Below, piece by piece: positions 8,489 through 17,716 of a DNA stretch of 39,342 bases. A program made the position numbers and the translations under genes. This stretch comes from Alphaproteobacteria bacterium (GTDB lineage Bacteria; Pseudomonadota; Alphaproteobacteria; RF32; CAG-239). Under the pieces are notes generated by a model that was not told where the DNA came from, ran no database searches, and worked only from the letters and a program-made list of their open reading frames with translations. Each line of letters begins with the position of its first letter. The stretch's first letter is position 1. The stretch is taken from positions 1 to 39,342 of the forward strand of contig JAFVEP010000011.1 of NCBI GenBank assembly GCA_017475935.1, in the 5' to 3' direction.

Positions 8489-9454
8489 ATGAAAGACTTT
8501 AGGCAAGATCAGCAATATGTTGATATGAAGGCTCAATTTGATGAATATTATGAGCAAAAATTGAAGCGCATTTTTTATGATCAGGAAAAAGTTCGTCACA
8601 GGTATTTTTCTTCTTTTGTTGTGCTGATTTTGCTGGCACTTTGCTTTTATCCGGCGGTTTTGTACTATGTTTTTACGCATTTCCAATTAGCGGCAGGCGA
8701 ACACGATTATACCGGATATGTTTTGTCTTCTTCTGGCGTTTTGATTATGGTTTTATGCGGGCCGATGTTTTTATATAAATCACGGGTGAAACCGGAAATT
8801 ATGCCGAAATTTGCTGAATTTTTCGGAACATTCAGCTATGATTACGGCGGCACCATCAGTGATCGAGTCCTCTATATGTCTAAGCTTTTCGGCTCATACA
8901 ACCGCAATGTAGGAGATGATTATTTTAAAGGGCAGTACGATGGCGTCAATATATCTATCGCCGAAGAAAAATTAAAAAATGTTGTGCGCACGTCGCAGGG
9001 AAAAAAAGAACATACCGTATTTCGCGGAATTTGCATCATGCTGGAAATGAATAAAAACTTTTTCGGCCAAACGGTGGTTCTGCATGACAAGGGAATATTT
9101 AATGCGCTGAATTTTATGAAAGGCCTTCAGACTGTTCGCTTGGAAGATTCTAAATTTGAAAAATATTTTGAAGTTTATTCCGATAATCAAATAGAAGCGC
9201 GCTATTTGCTGACAACGGCTTTTATGGAAAGAATATTAAAATTAAAAGAGCTGTTCGGCGGCCGCACCGTGCAATTCAGTTTTTACGAAAATCAGTTGCT
9301 GATTGCCATTAAAACCAGACAGAATATGTTTGAGGCTAATTCATTCTTTTGCAGTAACCTCAATAAGCAGAAAATTGAAAAAGTGTTTGATCAATTTTAT
9401 ATGGTGTTTTCTATTATCAATATCTTGAAGCTTAATCAGCGAATCGGGATGTGA
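8489..9454 (+). CDS. DUF3137 domain membrane protein, second copy
   Basis: 321 residues with two membrane helices (about 40-62 and 75-95) and a large C-terminal domain. This domain matches DUF3137 well: FEKYFEVYSDNQIEARYLLT, then FMERILKLKELFGG, then a strand and NQLLIAI. ATG 8489 follows AGGAA and starts one base after the previous stop. It appears to be a diverged tandem duplicate of the preceding gene. Pairing with LemA suggests a shared envelope role, which is inference. Confidence 0.85.
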   Translation: MKDFRQDQQYVDMKAQFDEYYEQKLKRIFYDQEKVRHRYFSSFVVLILLALCFYPAVLYYVFTHFQLAAGEHDYTGYVLSSSGVLIMVLCGPMFLYKSRVKPEIMPKFAEFFGTFSYDYGGTISDRVLYMSKLFGSYNRNVGDDYFKGQYDGVNISIAEEKLKNVVRTSQGKKEHTVFRGICIMLEMNKNFFGQTVVLHDKGIFNALNFMKGLQTVRLEDSKFEKYFEVYSDNQIEARYLLTTAFMERILKLKELFGGRTVQFSFYENQLLIAIKTRQNMFEANSFFCSNLNKQKIEKVFDQFYMVFSIINILKLNQRIGM

Positions 9455-9536
9455 CAATGTGCATATTCATATGAGCGGACTTGCCAAAAGAAAATTTTAC
9501 GGGTAGATTTCAGAAAGTTGGAATGGGAGAAAAAAG

Positions 9537-10781
9537 TTGTTTTCAAAATTTGAACGTATGACTGCCGGACGGTATTTGAAGGCAAAACGGAAAGAAGGAT
9601 TTATTTCGGTGATTACCGGTTTTGCCTTTACCGGAATTGCATTGGGTGTGGCCACGTTGATTATCGTTATGTCGGTAATGAATGGTTTTAAGGCCGAGCT
9701 TTTAAATAGAATTTTAGGCATTAACGGACATATTTCAATTGTTGCAACAGCCGGATTTCCGTTTAATAATTATAAAAATGCCGTGCGGGATATTTATGCG
9801 ATTTCGGGCATAGAAACGGTTATTCCGATTATTGAAAAACAATTGTTAGTATCATCTCCGCACTCGGCGGAAGGGGCTATGGTTCGTGGTATTCGTCGTG
9901 AAGATATTCTGAAGAAAAAAGTGATGCGTGACGGGTTTGCCCAAATAGATATTGATTCGTTTGACGGCGATGTCGTGGCCCTTGGAGATAAATTGGCCAA
10001 AAAACTCGGTGTCTATGTCGGTGATGAGGTAACATTGATTTCTCCGAACGGGAAAGTTACGGCTTTCGGTTCTGTTCCGAGAATCAAAGCCTATACGGTT
10101 ATCGGAACGTTTAATATGGGCATGTTTGAGTATGATGCCAACTATATTTTTATGCCGCTTGATGCCGCGCAAAAATATTTTGGTTTGAAAGATTCGGTAA
10201 CGGTTATTGATGTTAGCTTAAAAGAAGCGCAAGAACTTCCTAAAATACGTGCATTGATTGAAAAAAGTGTAAGTCTTGATGCTTATGTCTATGATTGGAA
10301 ACAGTCAAATTCGGCGTTTTTTAATGCCATAGATGTTGAGCGTAATGTCATGTTTTTGATTCTGACACTGATTATCTTGGTAGCTGCATTCAATATCATT
10401 ACCGGATTAATCATGCTGGTTAAAGATAAGGGACGTGATGTGGCGGTTTTGCGTACCATGGGAGCAACACGCGGCATGATTATGCGTATTTTCTTTATGG
10501 ACGGTGCTTTTATTGGAATTGTCGGCACGGCAATAGGGGTGAGTTTAGGGTTGCTTTTCTGTGAGAATATTGAGCATATTCGCCAGTTTTTACAAAAAAT
10601 ATCCGGACGCGAGTTGTTTTCATCTGAAATATACTTTTTGTCGCAGTTGCCGGCAAAGGTGGACGGATATGAGGTATTATCCGTAGTTGTTCTGACTCTT
10701 TTGCTGTGCTTTACGGCAACGTTATATCCGGCATACAGAGCATCTAAATTTGATCCGGCGGAGGCATTGAGATATGAGTAA
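9537..10781 (+). CDS. lolC: Lipoprotein-releasing ABC transporter permease (LolC/LolE family)
   Basis: The permease, with LolD, extracts mature lipoproteins from the inner membrane and hands them to LolA. It is 414 residues with an N-terminal membrane helix (about 20-45, SVITGFAFTGIALGVATLII), a periplasmic domain (about 46-260) and three C-terminal helices with the FtsX/MacB fold. [16 protein letters not shown] closes it in the usual way. The start is TTG at 9537, supported by GGGAGA six bases upstream; no in-frame ATG precedes the conserved region. Only one permease gene is seen next to lolD, as in alphaproteobacteria with a single LolC/E-type subunit. It overlaps lolD by eight bases. Confidence 0.94.
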   Translation: MFSKFERMTAGRYLKAKRKEGFISVITGFAFTGIALGVATLIIVMSVMNGFKAELLNRILGINGHISIVATAGFPFNNYKNAVRDIYAISGIETVIPIIEKQLLVSSPHSAEGAMVRGIRREDILKKKVMRDGFAQIDIDSFDGDVVALGDKLAKKLGVYVGDEVTLISPNGKVTAFGSVPRIKAYTVIGTFNMGMFEYDANYIFMPLDAAQKYFGLKDSVTVIDVSLKEAQELPKIRALIEKSVSLDAYVYDWKQSNSAFFNAIDVERNVMFLILTLIILVAAFNIITGLIMLVKDKGRDVAVLRTMGATRGMIMRIFFMDGAFIGIVGTAIGVSLGLLFCENIEHIRQFLQKISGRELFSSEIYFLSQLPAKVDGYEVLSVVVLTLLLCFTATLYPAYRASKFDPAEALRYE

Positions 10782-11493
10782 AGCGGTATTAAGTCTGAAG
10801 GGTATTAATAAAACTTTCAAGCAAGGAGATAATGTGCTTGAAGTTTTAAAAAATGTGAATTTGAGTATTAAACCCAAAGAAGTCGTTGCCTTAATCGGGC
10901 CATCCGGTTCCGGAAAATCGACCTTGTTGCAAATTGCCGGCTTATTGGAACAGCCGACCGATGGTGATGTTTATATCGACGGGCAGTGTTGTACGGGAAG
11001 CACCGATGCCGTGCGAACGGCACTGCGTCGTGATTATCTGGGCTTTGTATATCAATATCACAATTTGCTGCCGGATTTCAGTGCCGCGGAAAATGTGATA
11101 TTGCCGCAAATTATTGCCGGTGTTAAATATAAAGAAGCGGCCGAAAAAGCCAGATGGCTTCTCAATCGATTGGGCTTAGGTGAACGTGAAGACCATCGTC
11201 CGGCGGAGCTTTCCGGCGGCGAACAGCAACGCGTGGCTATTGCCAGAGCATTGGCTAATACACCGAAATTGCTTCTGGCAGATGAGCCGACGGGGAATTT
11301 GGATCCGAATACATCGGATAATGTTTTTTATACGCTTTTGGATGTGGTTAAAGAGACCGGTCTTTCGGCGCTCGTTGCCACGCACAACATTGAGTTGGCG
11401 CATAAGATGGATAAAGAAGTGACACTGAAAGACGGTAAGATTATTGACTTGCGCAATCCGAAAATTGTGAACAGCATGGAAAATTTTTACTGA
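10774..11493 (+). CDS. lolD: Lipoprotein-releasing ABC transporter ATPase LolD
   Basis: This cytosolic ATPase powers the LolC/E permease. All ABC motifs are present: Walker [10 protein letters not shown] (about 42-50), Q-loop [11 protein letters not shown], signature [15 protein letters not shown], Walker [13 protein letters not shown] and the switch histidine in THN. At 239 residues it is normal size. It overlaps the permease gene by eight bases, implying coupled synthesis. The C-terminal tail after the switch region (about 20 residues) is not conserved. Confidence 0.96.
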   Translation: MSKAVLSLKGINKTFKQGDNVLEVLKNVNLSIKPKEVVALIGPSGSGKSTLLQIAGLLEQPTDGDVYIDGQCCTGSTDAVRTALRRDYLGFVYQYHNLLPDFSAAENVILPQIIAGVKYKEAAEKARWLLNRLGLGEREDHRPAELSGGEQQRVAIARALANTPKLLLADEPTGNLDPNTSDNVFYTLLDVVKETGLSALVATHNIELAHKMDKEVTLKDGKIIDLRNPKIVNSMENFY

Positions 11494-11561
11494 AGTTGAA
11501 TTTCTAACGTTTTTTTAATAAAAACATGATCAAATAACGGCAATGTGTCAATGAGGAGCTG

Positions 11562-11894
11562 ATGGGATTTTTTTCTTACATATTAAATAAAACTAAAAGT
11601 TCAAGTTTTATCTTGCTTTTGATGTTTTTATGCTCGTATTTTGCCTATTTCGGTATTAAAGGCGATCGGGGTTTGCTGAAGTATTTTTATCTTCAGGAAA
11701 AAGTTGCCGAAGCCGAAAAAATTAATATGAGTTATGATCGTCAGCGTGAGGAATTGGAGCAAAAAGTTAAATTACTGTCATCATCAAGTTTGGATCTGGA
11801 TTTGCTTGATGAAAGAGCTCGGACGGTTTTAAATGTGATCGGAAGTGACGAGTTTATCATTCTGGATGACGGTGAAGACGGTGATGCAAATTGA
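11562..11894 (+). CDS. ftsB: Septum formation initiator FtsB/DivIC
   Basis: FtsB joins FtsL and FtsQ in the divisome. The 110-residue product has a short cytosolic N-terminus, one membrane helix (about 16-33), a GDRGLLKYFYLQEKV segment typical of FtsB, and a coiled coil (about 45-70). An acidic tail ends it. ATG 11562 follows GAGGAG at 11553-11558. In many alphaproteobacteria ftsB lies between eno and pdhA; here it lies between lolD and cca, so the context is not diagnostic and the call rests on domain layout. Confidence 0.82.
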   Translation: MGFFSYILNKTKSSSFILLLMFLCSYFAYFGIKGDRGLLKYFYLQEKVAEAEKINMSYDRQREELEQKVKLLSSSSLDLDLLDERARTVLNVIGSDEFIILDDGEDGDAN

Positions 11895-11931
11895 TGCTTT
11901 GGCATTGTTAAACACGAGATATGCTTAAAAA

Positions 11932-13191
11932 ATGAAAGAATATGTTGTCGGCGGATATATAAGAGATATGCTGCTGGGCAGACGGCCGCATGATAAGGAT
12001 TTTGTGGTTGTCGGCGCAACCGTTGAAGAAATGCGCCAAAACGGATACAAACAGGTTGGCAAGGATTTTCCCGTTTTTTTGCATCCGCAAACCAAAGAAG
12101 AATATGCATTAGCCCGTACAGAACGGCGAATCGGCCGCAAACATACGGATTTTGTTTTTGATTTTTCCGCCGATATTACGTTATATGAAGATTGTCTCCG
12201 GCGTGATTTTACCTGCAATGCCTTGGCAATGGATGTAGAAAACGGTGAAATTATTGATTATTTTGGCGGGAAAAAGGATATTCAAAATAAGACCATTCGG
12301 ATTATTGATGAAAAAAATTTTAAACAAGATCCGCTCAGAATTTTACGTGCTTTTCGTTTTGCTGCTGTGCTTGATTTTACCATTGAACCGGATTCAAAAA
12401 ATGTTTTAAAACAGATGATTGCGGATGGAATGCTTCGCGACTTGACGCCGGAACGGGTATGGATGGAAACGCTTAAAGCTTTGCAACCGCAGGCGAATTC
12501 GGCCAAATTTTTTGAAGGTTTGGCTGAAATCGGCGGTTTGCAACCATGGTTTGCGGAGCTTGAAATTTTGCGAACAATACCGGAGCTGAAAAAATATCAT
12601 GCCTCGGAAAATACTTTCAAACATGTGATGTGTGCATTAACGCGTGCGCGTAGCGAGAATGCTTTGGTTAAGTGGGCGGTTTTGCATCATGATGATGGTA
12701 AAGGCATAACCCCGCCGGAAATTTTGCCGCATCATTACGGACATGAGGTGCGCGGACTTGATTTAATCGCTTCGGCCTGTCATCGTTTAAAAGTTCCGAA
12801 TGAATACAAGCGTTTTGCTTTACTATTTTGCCGTCAGCATATGCGGATTGGCAAGTTTGATGATATGAAAACGGCTAAAAAATACGATTTTGTAAAAGAA
12901 ATCAGCGGCAATTTTCGCGATCGCTCGCAAACAGAGGCGTTTCTGCACTGCTTTGCGGCGGATTACTATGGGGAGAAAGTTAAAAATGCATATTGTGATG
13001 ATGACTTTTTTCGGCTGATATGCCAGCAAGTTCTGCGTGTTTATGATATTATGTCCGGTGTTACATTGGAAGATTTGCCGCCGGAAAGTCAGAAAATTTT
13101 GCACAAATACAGCGGTGCGCAATTCGGTAAGCTATATAGAGAACATATGATTATGTATCTGGATGAAAAATTAAAAGAGCCGAACGGTTAG
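11932..13191 (+). CDS. cca: CCA-adding tRNA nucleotidyltransferase
   Basis: The enzyme builds or repairs the 3' CCA end of tRNAs. The class II nucleotidyltransferase head is clear: YVVGGYIRDMLLG, then DKDFVVVG with the metal-binding acidic pair, LRRDFTCNALA, DPLRILRAFRFAA and an ERVWMET motif. An HD domain follows (HHDDGKG, about 251-257), with HH and H further on, as in long bacterial multifunctional CCA proteins. The 419-residue length is normal. The HD motif reads HDDGK rather than the usual HDLGK; the phosphatase activity is untested. The ribosome site before ATG 11932 is weak. It overlaps the convergent chpT stop by four bases. Confidence 0.95.
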   Translation: MKEYVVGGYIRDMLLGRRPHDKDFVVVGATVEEMRQNGYKQVGKDFPVFLHPQTKEEYALARTERRIGRKHTDFVFDFSADITLYEDCLRRDFTCNALAMDVENGEIIDYFGGKKDIQNKTIRIIDEKNFKQDPLRILRAFRFAAVLDFTIEPDSKNVLKQMIADGMLRDLTPERVWMETLKALQPQANSAKFFEGLAEIGGLQPWFAELEILRTIPELKKYHASENTFKHVMCALTRARSENALVKWAVLHHDDGKGITPPEILPHHYGHEVRGLDLIASACHRLKVPNEYKRFALLFCRQHMRIGKFDDMKTAKKYDFVKEISGNFRDRSQTEAFLHCFAADYYGEKVKNAYCDDDFFRLICQQVLRVYDIMSGVTLEDLPPESQKILHKYSGAQFGKLYREHMIMYLDEKLKEPNG

Positions 13192-13796
13192 CCGATAATC
13201 AGTTCACAAGTTTGTTCGGTTGCAGTCAGCTTTATCGGAATTTCCGCACCCAGAATTTCTTTTAAATACAAAAGCTGAATATATTGCGATGTATTTTCTT
13301 CAGGTACCGTGCCTGTGATAATTTTTTGATAAGCCTCAATTTTCAGAGCCGAAAGCTTATGCGGTGAAATGACGGAAATTTTTAAATGTTCTTTATTGAT
13401 ACCGATGGTAATTTGCCCGCCTTTAATGCAAAGTTCAGCACCGCACATAAGGCATAAACAGTAAATTTTAGCGAAATCAGGCGAAAAATTTTCACATTCA
13501 AATGTGAGCGGATATTGGTTGTTGCCGAGCGTTTGTAAATATTCCGTTCCGGTAGTGAAAAGTTCTTCTTTATCGATTTTTTTAGTGTCTAAGCCAAAGG
13601 CAAGACGGAAAAATTTTTGTCGTGCTTTTAAGGTTTGGGTTGCCGTACTCAGTATTTTTTTTGTATCTTCATATAAAACATTATCATTTTGATCAATTAA
13701 TTCCAGAGCTGCGGACAGTGCCCCGATATTGCCGATCAGATCGTGGCTGATGCGCGTGCAAATCAATTCGGCGAGATATGTTGAGTTTACATTCAT
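13188..13796 (-). CDS. chpT: Histidine phosphotransferase ChpT-like
   Basis: In alphaproteobacteria ChpT relays phosphate from the hybrid kinase CckA to CtrA and CpdR, controlling the cell cycle. The 202-residue protein shows the DHp helix: ELICTRISHDLIGNIGALSA, with the phospho-accepting histidine at residue 18, followed by a second helix and a degenerate ATPase-like domain without N/G boxes. This matches ChpT, which lacks ATP binding. ATG 13796 lies 10 bases after the stop of the upstream secreted-protein gene, so the two are probably co-transcribed. It is convergent with cca. CckA and CtrA are not in the window. Confidence 0.85.
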   Translation of the reverse strand: MNVNSTYLAELICTRISHDLIGNIGALSAALELIDQNDNVLYEDTKKILSTATQTLKARQKFFRLAFGLDTKKIDKEELFTTGTEYLQTLGNNQYPLTFECENFSPDFAKIYCLCLMCGAELCIKGGQITIGINKEHLKISVISPHKLSALKIEAYQKIITGTVPEENTSQYIQLLYLKEILGAEIPIKLTATEQTCELIIG

Positions 13797-13805
13797 GGGT
13801 GTCTC

Positions 13806-14702
13806 CTAAAAAGTATAAACGGCCGTGATCATAAATTTTTGATCTTCGCGCGACATACGTGTATAGTCTAGTTCGATGAGCATCGGATCATTCAGAATAA
13901 GTCTTCCGGTAGCCGCCTGCAGAGAAGGTTTATTTTCGCCCAGTCCCCACATAATTTGTTCCGGATTATCCGGCGCCCCGTACTTTTGATTGATTTTTTT
14001 CCAAAAGTCGAAAATTTTAATATTACGCAAGTAATTGGCTTTGGCATCATTGCCCTTAATGTTGGCGGCCGAGGTTTGATACATGACGCGATGAACCTTG
14101 TTACCGGTGAAATTACTGGTATAGAAAATTTCAATATTTTCCTTTGTATGGAAGTTGGCATAGCTCTCTTTTTGTATGTAGATATAGCCGTTTTTCTTAG
14201 CCATCATCTGTACACAGCTGGCTAATTGCTCATAACCGACAACACCTTGATTGCGGCACAGTTCTTCGTAGCGCCAGCGGATAAAATTGGGAATCTCCGT
14301 ATGTTCACTCATTTTTCGATAGCCGCGCTTCAGCAGAGCTGAGGCGGCTTGTGCCTGATTCATGCGGAGCATAACGCCGGAAATATCAAATACGGAAGCG
14401 TTTGATCGGTGTACATGAATCGGCTGCTCTTTTGCATTCAAAACATTCGATCCAGATTCAGCGACGGTGTTGACTAAGTTATTAAGCCATGTTTTTTGTT
14501 CTGGCTCCGGATTTTTTTGTGTTTCATTCGCTTCAGGTATTTTTTCGGATCCTTCGCTTTGGATATAAGATGTTAAAGATTGAGCGGTTGCTTCAGTATC
14601 AGCTTTTTGTGCATCGGCAAATGCCGGAAAAGCAGGAAGCAAAACAGTAAAAGCAACAAGAATGCTCTTCAGAAAAAATTTTTTATGTTGATAATCAGTC
14701 AT
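13806..14702 (-). CDS. Exported protein of unknown function
   Basis: 298 residues starting MTDYQHKKFF. A signal peptide with hydrophobic core ILVAFTVLLPAFPAFA ends near residue 30, and an AFADAQ cleavage site is visible. A polar, Glu/Gln/Pro-rich linker (about 35-75) leads to a globular C-terminal domain (about 95-298) with several aromatic strands. I recognise no family. ATG at 14700-14702 is preferred to an upstream TTG (14714), because a GGTGG-type ribosome site precedes it. It lies directly upstream of chpT, with a nine-base gap. Confidence 0.75.
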   Translation of the reverse strand: MTDYQHKKFFLKSILVAFTVLLPAFPAFADAQKADTEATAQSLTSYIQSEGSEKIPEANETQKNPEPEQKTWLNNLVNTVAESGSNVLNAKEQPIHVHRSNASVFDISGVMLRMNQAQAASALLKRGYRKMSEHTEIPNFIRWRYEELCRNQGVVGYEQLASCVQMMAKKNGYIYIQKESYANFHTKENIEIFYTSNFTGNKVHRVMYQTSAANIKGNDAKANYLRNIKIFDFWKKINQKYGAPDNPEQIMWGLGENKPSLQAATGRLILNDPMLIELDYTRMSREDQKFMITAVYTF

Positions 14703-14770
14703 ATTTTCCACCAATCGTTTTGCTCATTCTATCACATTCTTTTTAAAAAAGATTTAATAAGAAAGGGGAT

Positions 14771-14800
14771 ATGGTTTACAAAAAGATGAAAACAGGATAA
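14771..14800 (+). other. Possible nine-residue upstream ORF in trmFO leader
   Basis: A tiny frame (ATG at 14771, TAA at 14798-14800) sits behind AAAGGGG at about 14762-14768, a stronger ribosome site than most genes here have, and ends 26 bases before the trmFO start. It could be a leader peptide or chance. Confidence 0.25.
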
Positions 14801-14826
14801 ATTGTCCGCAAAGCAAGGAAATGATG

Positions 14827-16179
14827 ATGAATGATAAGTTTGTACGAGTGATAGGTGCCGGATTGGCAGGATGTGAAGCGGCATGGCAGCTGGTGCGCAG
14901 AGGTATTCGTGTTGAGCTTTGTGAAATGAAGCCGTGCAAATATTCTCCGGCGCATCAGAGCGAAAAATTTGCCGAATTGGTTTGTTCTAATTCGTTAAGA
15001 TCGGATGATTGCGCACATAATGCCGTCGGGTTGATGCATGAGGAAATGCGGCATTTTCATTCGCTGATCATGCAATGTGCCGATGCAACGAAAGTTCCGG
15101 CCGGTGGGGCTTTGGCCGTTGATCGTAACGGGTTTTCGGCCATGGTAACGGATAGGTTGATGGCAAGTTCGCTGGTCGAGCTTAAAAACGGTGAAATTAC
15201 AGCGTTACCGGATGAAAATGATGCTGCTTTAACAATTATAGCAACCGGACCGTTGACAAGTGCTGCGTTGATTGACGCGATTTTGCAAAAAACGGATGGA
15301 CAGTCATTATCGTTTTATGACGCCATTGCGCCTGTGGTATATAAGGATTCGATTGATTTTACGAAAGCGTGGTATCAATCGCGCTACGATAAAGGTGATC
15401 AATATGATTATATTAATTGTCCGTTGTCCGAATCGCAATATTATCAGTTTGTAACAGAGCTGCTTAATGCGGAAAAAATGCCGTTTCATGAATTTGAAAC
15501 GCCGAATTATTTCGATGGGTGTTTGCCTATAGAAGTTATGGCGGAAAGAGGAAAAGACACATTGCTGTTCGGACCGATGAAGCCTGTCGGTTTGACCAAT
15601 CCGCATGCAACGGAGAAACCATATGCCGTTGTTCAGCTCCGACAGGATAATAAAGAAGATACATTGCGTAATATGGTCGGTTTTCAAACAAAGTTAAAAC
15701 ATGGCGAACAGCAGCGTATTTTCAGAATGATTCCCGGTTTGGAAAATGCTGAGTTTGCGCGATTGGGCGGTATTCATAAAAATACATTTATTTGCAGTCC
15801 GAAACTTTTGGATGAATTTTTACGTTTGAAAAAACAACCGAATTTGATGTTTGCCGGACAAATCAGCGGTTGCGAAGGATATGTTGAAAGCGCTAATGTC
15901 GGTATGATGGCTGGCTATTTTGCAACTTGTTTTGTACGGGGAGATCAGCCGGCTTTGCCTCCGCGGACCACAGCTACCGGCGCAATGTTGGCGCATCTGT
16001 GCGATGATACGTCGGATTATCAGCCGATGAATATTAATTTTGGTCTGTTTCCGACCATTCAAGGAGAGGTGACAGCCAATGGAAAATTTCGTAAAATAAA
16101 AGGAGCTGACCGCAAAGAGGCATATTGCCGGCGAGCTTTGGCCGATTTTGATGAGTGGCGGAAAAAATATGCTGAATAG
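14827..16179 (+). CDS. trmFO: Methylenetetrahydrofolate-tRNA (uracil-54-C5)-methyltransferase TrmFO
   Basis: The flavoenzyme makes ribothymidine at U54 of tRNA with methylene-THF as carbon donor. The N-terminal FAD fold reads [15 protein letters not shown], followed by ELCEMKP, the [14 protein letters not shown] segment, [17 protein letters not shown] and the C-terminal [16 protein letters not shown] signature. Length is about 450, normal for the family. Three ATGs occur in tandem at 14821, 14824 and 14827. AAGGA at 14815-14819 gives workable spacing only to the third, so I use that. The 3' end overlaps the next gene. Confidence 0.96.
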   Translation: MNDKFVRVIGAGLAGCEAAWQLVRRGIRVELCEMKPCKYSPAHQSEKFAELVCSNSLRSDDCAHNAVGLMHEEMRHFHSLIMQCADATKVPAGGALAVDRNGFSAMVTDRLMASSLVELKNGEITALPDENDAALTIIATGPLTSAALIDAILQKTDGQSLSFYDAIAPVVYKDSIDFTKAWYQSRYDKGDQYDYINCPLSESQYYQFVTELLNAEKMPFHEFETPNYFDGCLPIEVMAERGKDTLLFGPMKPVGLTNPHATEKPYAVVQLRQDNKEDTLRNMVGFQTKLKHGEQQRIFRMIPGLENAEFARLGGIHKNTFICSPKLLDEFLRLKKQPNLMFAGQISGCEGYVESANVGMMAGYFATCFVRGDQPALPPRTTATGAMLAHLCDDTSDYQPMNINFGLFPTIQGEVTANGKFRKIKGADRKEAYCRRALADFDEWRKKYAE

Positions 16180-16885
16180 TCGCTTGATATTAAATTTAGT
16201 TCCCAAAAAATTCAGGGAATTTTTAGAATTATATATGTGCTTTTGGCAGGAAGGGTGGAACCATTATTCGCAGCATCGCGTTTCCGCCGAAGTGAAAAAA
16301 GAAAAATTACGATTGCTGGAAAAAGCCATGCGCAGCCGTTACACCGTCACGAGCACAAAGTTGGCGCGGTTGCAGAAACTTTTTGTCCAAGAAAACATTT
16401 CTTTGTATTTGTTGTTGGATATGTTGCCGGCATGGCGATATTTGGCACAAAACAGAGAAATATATGACGAAATGCAAATTTCTGAAATTCTGAGCAGTTC
16501 GTCTTCTCCGTTGGCGCGCTTGATTATGGTGCTTAATGATCAAAGTCCGGATTCCTATATGCCGATGCAGTCAATGATTGTGACGCTGATGTGGATTATG
16601 CTTACGGAAAAAGAATTAAATGTCGGCAGCCGCATCAAAATATCGTCGCGGCAGAAAATCAGTCATATTAAAGGCGGGTTGAAAAATGCCGCGGTTTTGC
16701 TGCAGATTGTGTCTTCCAAACGATTGAAATTTAAATTGGCATTTCTGTACAATACTTTGAGTATCTACGCTGATCATAAACACCTGAGCTTAACACCTCT
16801 TGACGTTTTGAAGATTTTTTTATATAGTGTAATACAGTTTTTGTGGATTAAAAAGCGTACGACGCTTGTACAAAAGGGTATATAA
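16169..16885 (+). CDS. Divergent squalene/phytoene synthase family protein, HpnC-like, catalytic motifs lost
   Basis: 238 residues, helical and soluble. The placement is remote. [13 protein letters not shown] aligns with the HpnC region that normally reads as a Tyr/Phe helix followed by [29 protein letters not shown], then [16 protein letters not shown], aligns with the second conserved helix, normally carrying NxLxDxxxDY. Neither Asp-rich motif is present, so prenyl-diphosphate chemistry is unlikely. ATG 16169 overlaps the trmFO end by 11 bases and its stop abuts the next start. The HpnC reading leans on the adjacent HpnD-like gene; an inactive partner or another helical family is possible. 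Confidence 0.5.
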   Translation: MLNSRLILNLVPKKFREFLELYMCFWQEGWNHYSQHRVSAEVKKEKLRLLEKAMRSRYTVTSTKLARLQKLFVQENISLYLLLDMLPAWRYLAQNREIYDEMQISEILSSSSSPLARLIMVLNDQSPDSYMPMQSMIVTLMWIMLTEKELNVGSRIKISSRQKISHIKGGLKNAAVLLQIVSSKRLKFKLAFLYNTLSIYADHKHLSLTPLDVLKIFLYSVIQFLWIKKRTTLVQKGI

Positions 16886-17716
16886 ATGCTTTCCGTAGGT
16901 GATATAATCAGAAAATCTCAACCATCACTTTTTTGGTGCATGCGCGGATTGAAAAGAGCGCAAAGAGAGGCACTGTACACACTGTTTGCCTTTTGCCGGC
17001 ATATTGATGGCGTTGCTCGTTCGGATATGCCGAAAGCTGAAAAAATTGAACTCTTACACGCATGGAAAGAAGAACTGGATAATATCTACGATAAGAAAGT
17101 TCCGCAAACCAATATCGGTCGTAAAATTTATAAAAATTGCATGCGTTTTGATTTGCCGAAAATGATGTGGCAGGAAATGCTGAGCAGTGCCTACTTAAAT
17201 GGTCCGTCTCCCTTGCAGGCGCCGACAAGGGAAGTTTTTGAAGAATATATGAACGGGACGGCCGTTGTGCCGCTGAATTTAGCTTTAAGAATTATCGGCG
17301 GATGCCATCAAAGCGCGAACAATGAACTTGCAAAACGGCTCGGACGAGCGATTATGATTACCTATATATTGCGTGATGTGAAAGATGATGCAAAGCATGA
17401 ACATTTGTATTTAACGGCAGATATGCTGACTGAAGCCGGTATTGATATTGAAGCACCGCGGCAAGTCGTTGAAAACAGAAATTTAATCCTTGTCAGACAG
17501 AAGCTGGCACAGGATGTGGAAAAAGATTTTTTGAATGCCGGTCGCTTACTTAACAGAATGAACAAAAAAACAACCATGCCGTTGCGGTTGATTAAAAACA
17601 TCGGTGAACGCCAGTTCGAAATGATGAAAAACCGCGGTTGGGATATTATTTCGCCTAAACCGAAACTGAGTGCGGTCGATCAAGCTAAAATTGCCTACAA
17701 AACGATTTTCAAGTAG
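16886..17716 (+). CDS. Squalene/phytoene synthase family protein, HpnD-like, first Asp motif degenerate
   Basis: HpnD makes presqualene diphosphate from farnesyl diphosphate for hopanoids. This 276-residue protein keeps the family helices: EALYTLFAFCRHIDG (29-42), EEYMNGTAVVPLNLALRIIG (119-138) and ITYILRDVKDDAKHEHLYL (158-176). Second-motif aspartates D164 and D168 are present. The first motif, normally DDIAD, reads DGVAR (41-45), so D42 and D45 are lost. Activity is therefore doubtful. NDUFAF6-type assembly factors are a known non-catalytic branch of the fold. ATG 16886 follows the previous TAA directly, with AAAAGGG upstream. Its stop abuts the convergent phosphatase gene. Confidence 0.75.
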   Translation: MLSVGDIIRKSQPSLFWCMRGLKRAQREALYTLFAFCRHIDGVARSDMPKAEKIELLHAWKEELDNIYDKKVPQTNIGRKIYKNCMRFDLPKMMWQEMLSSAYLNGPSPLQAPTREVFEEYMNGTAVVPLNLALRIIGGCHQSANNELAKRLGRAIMITYILRDVKDDAKHEHLYLTADMLTEAGIDIEAPRQVVENRNLILVRQKLAQDVEKDFLNAGRLLNRMNKKTTMPLRLIKNIGERQFEMMKNRGWDIISPKPKLSAVDQAKIAYKTIFK

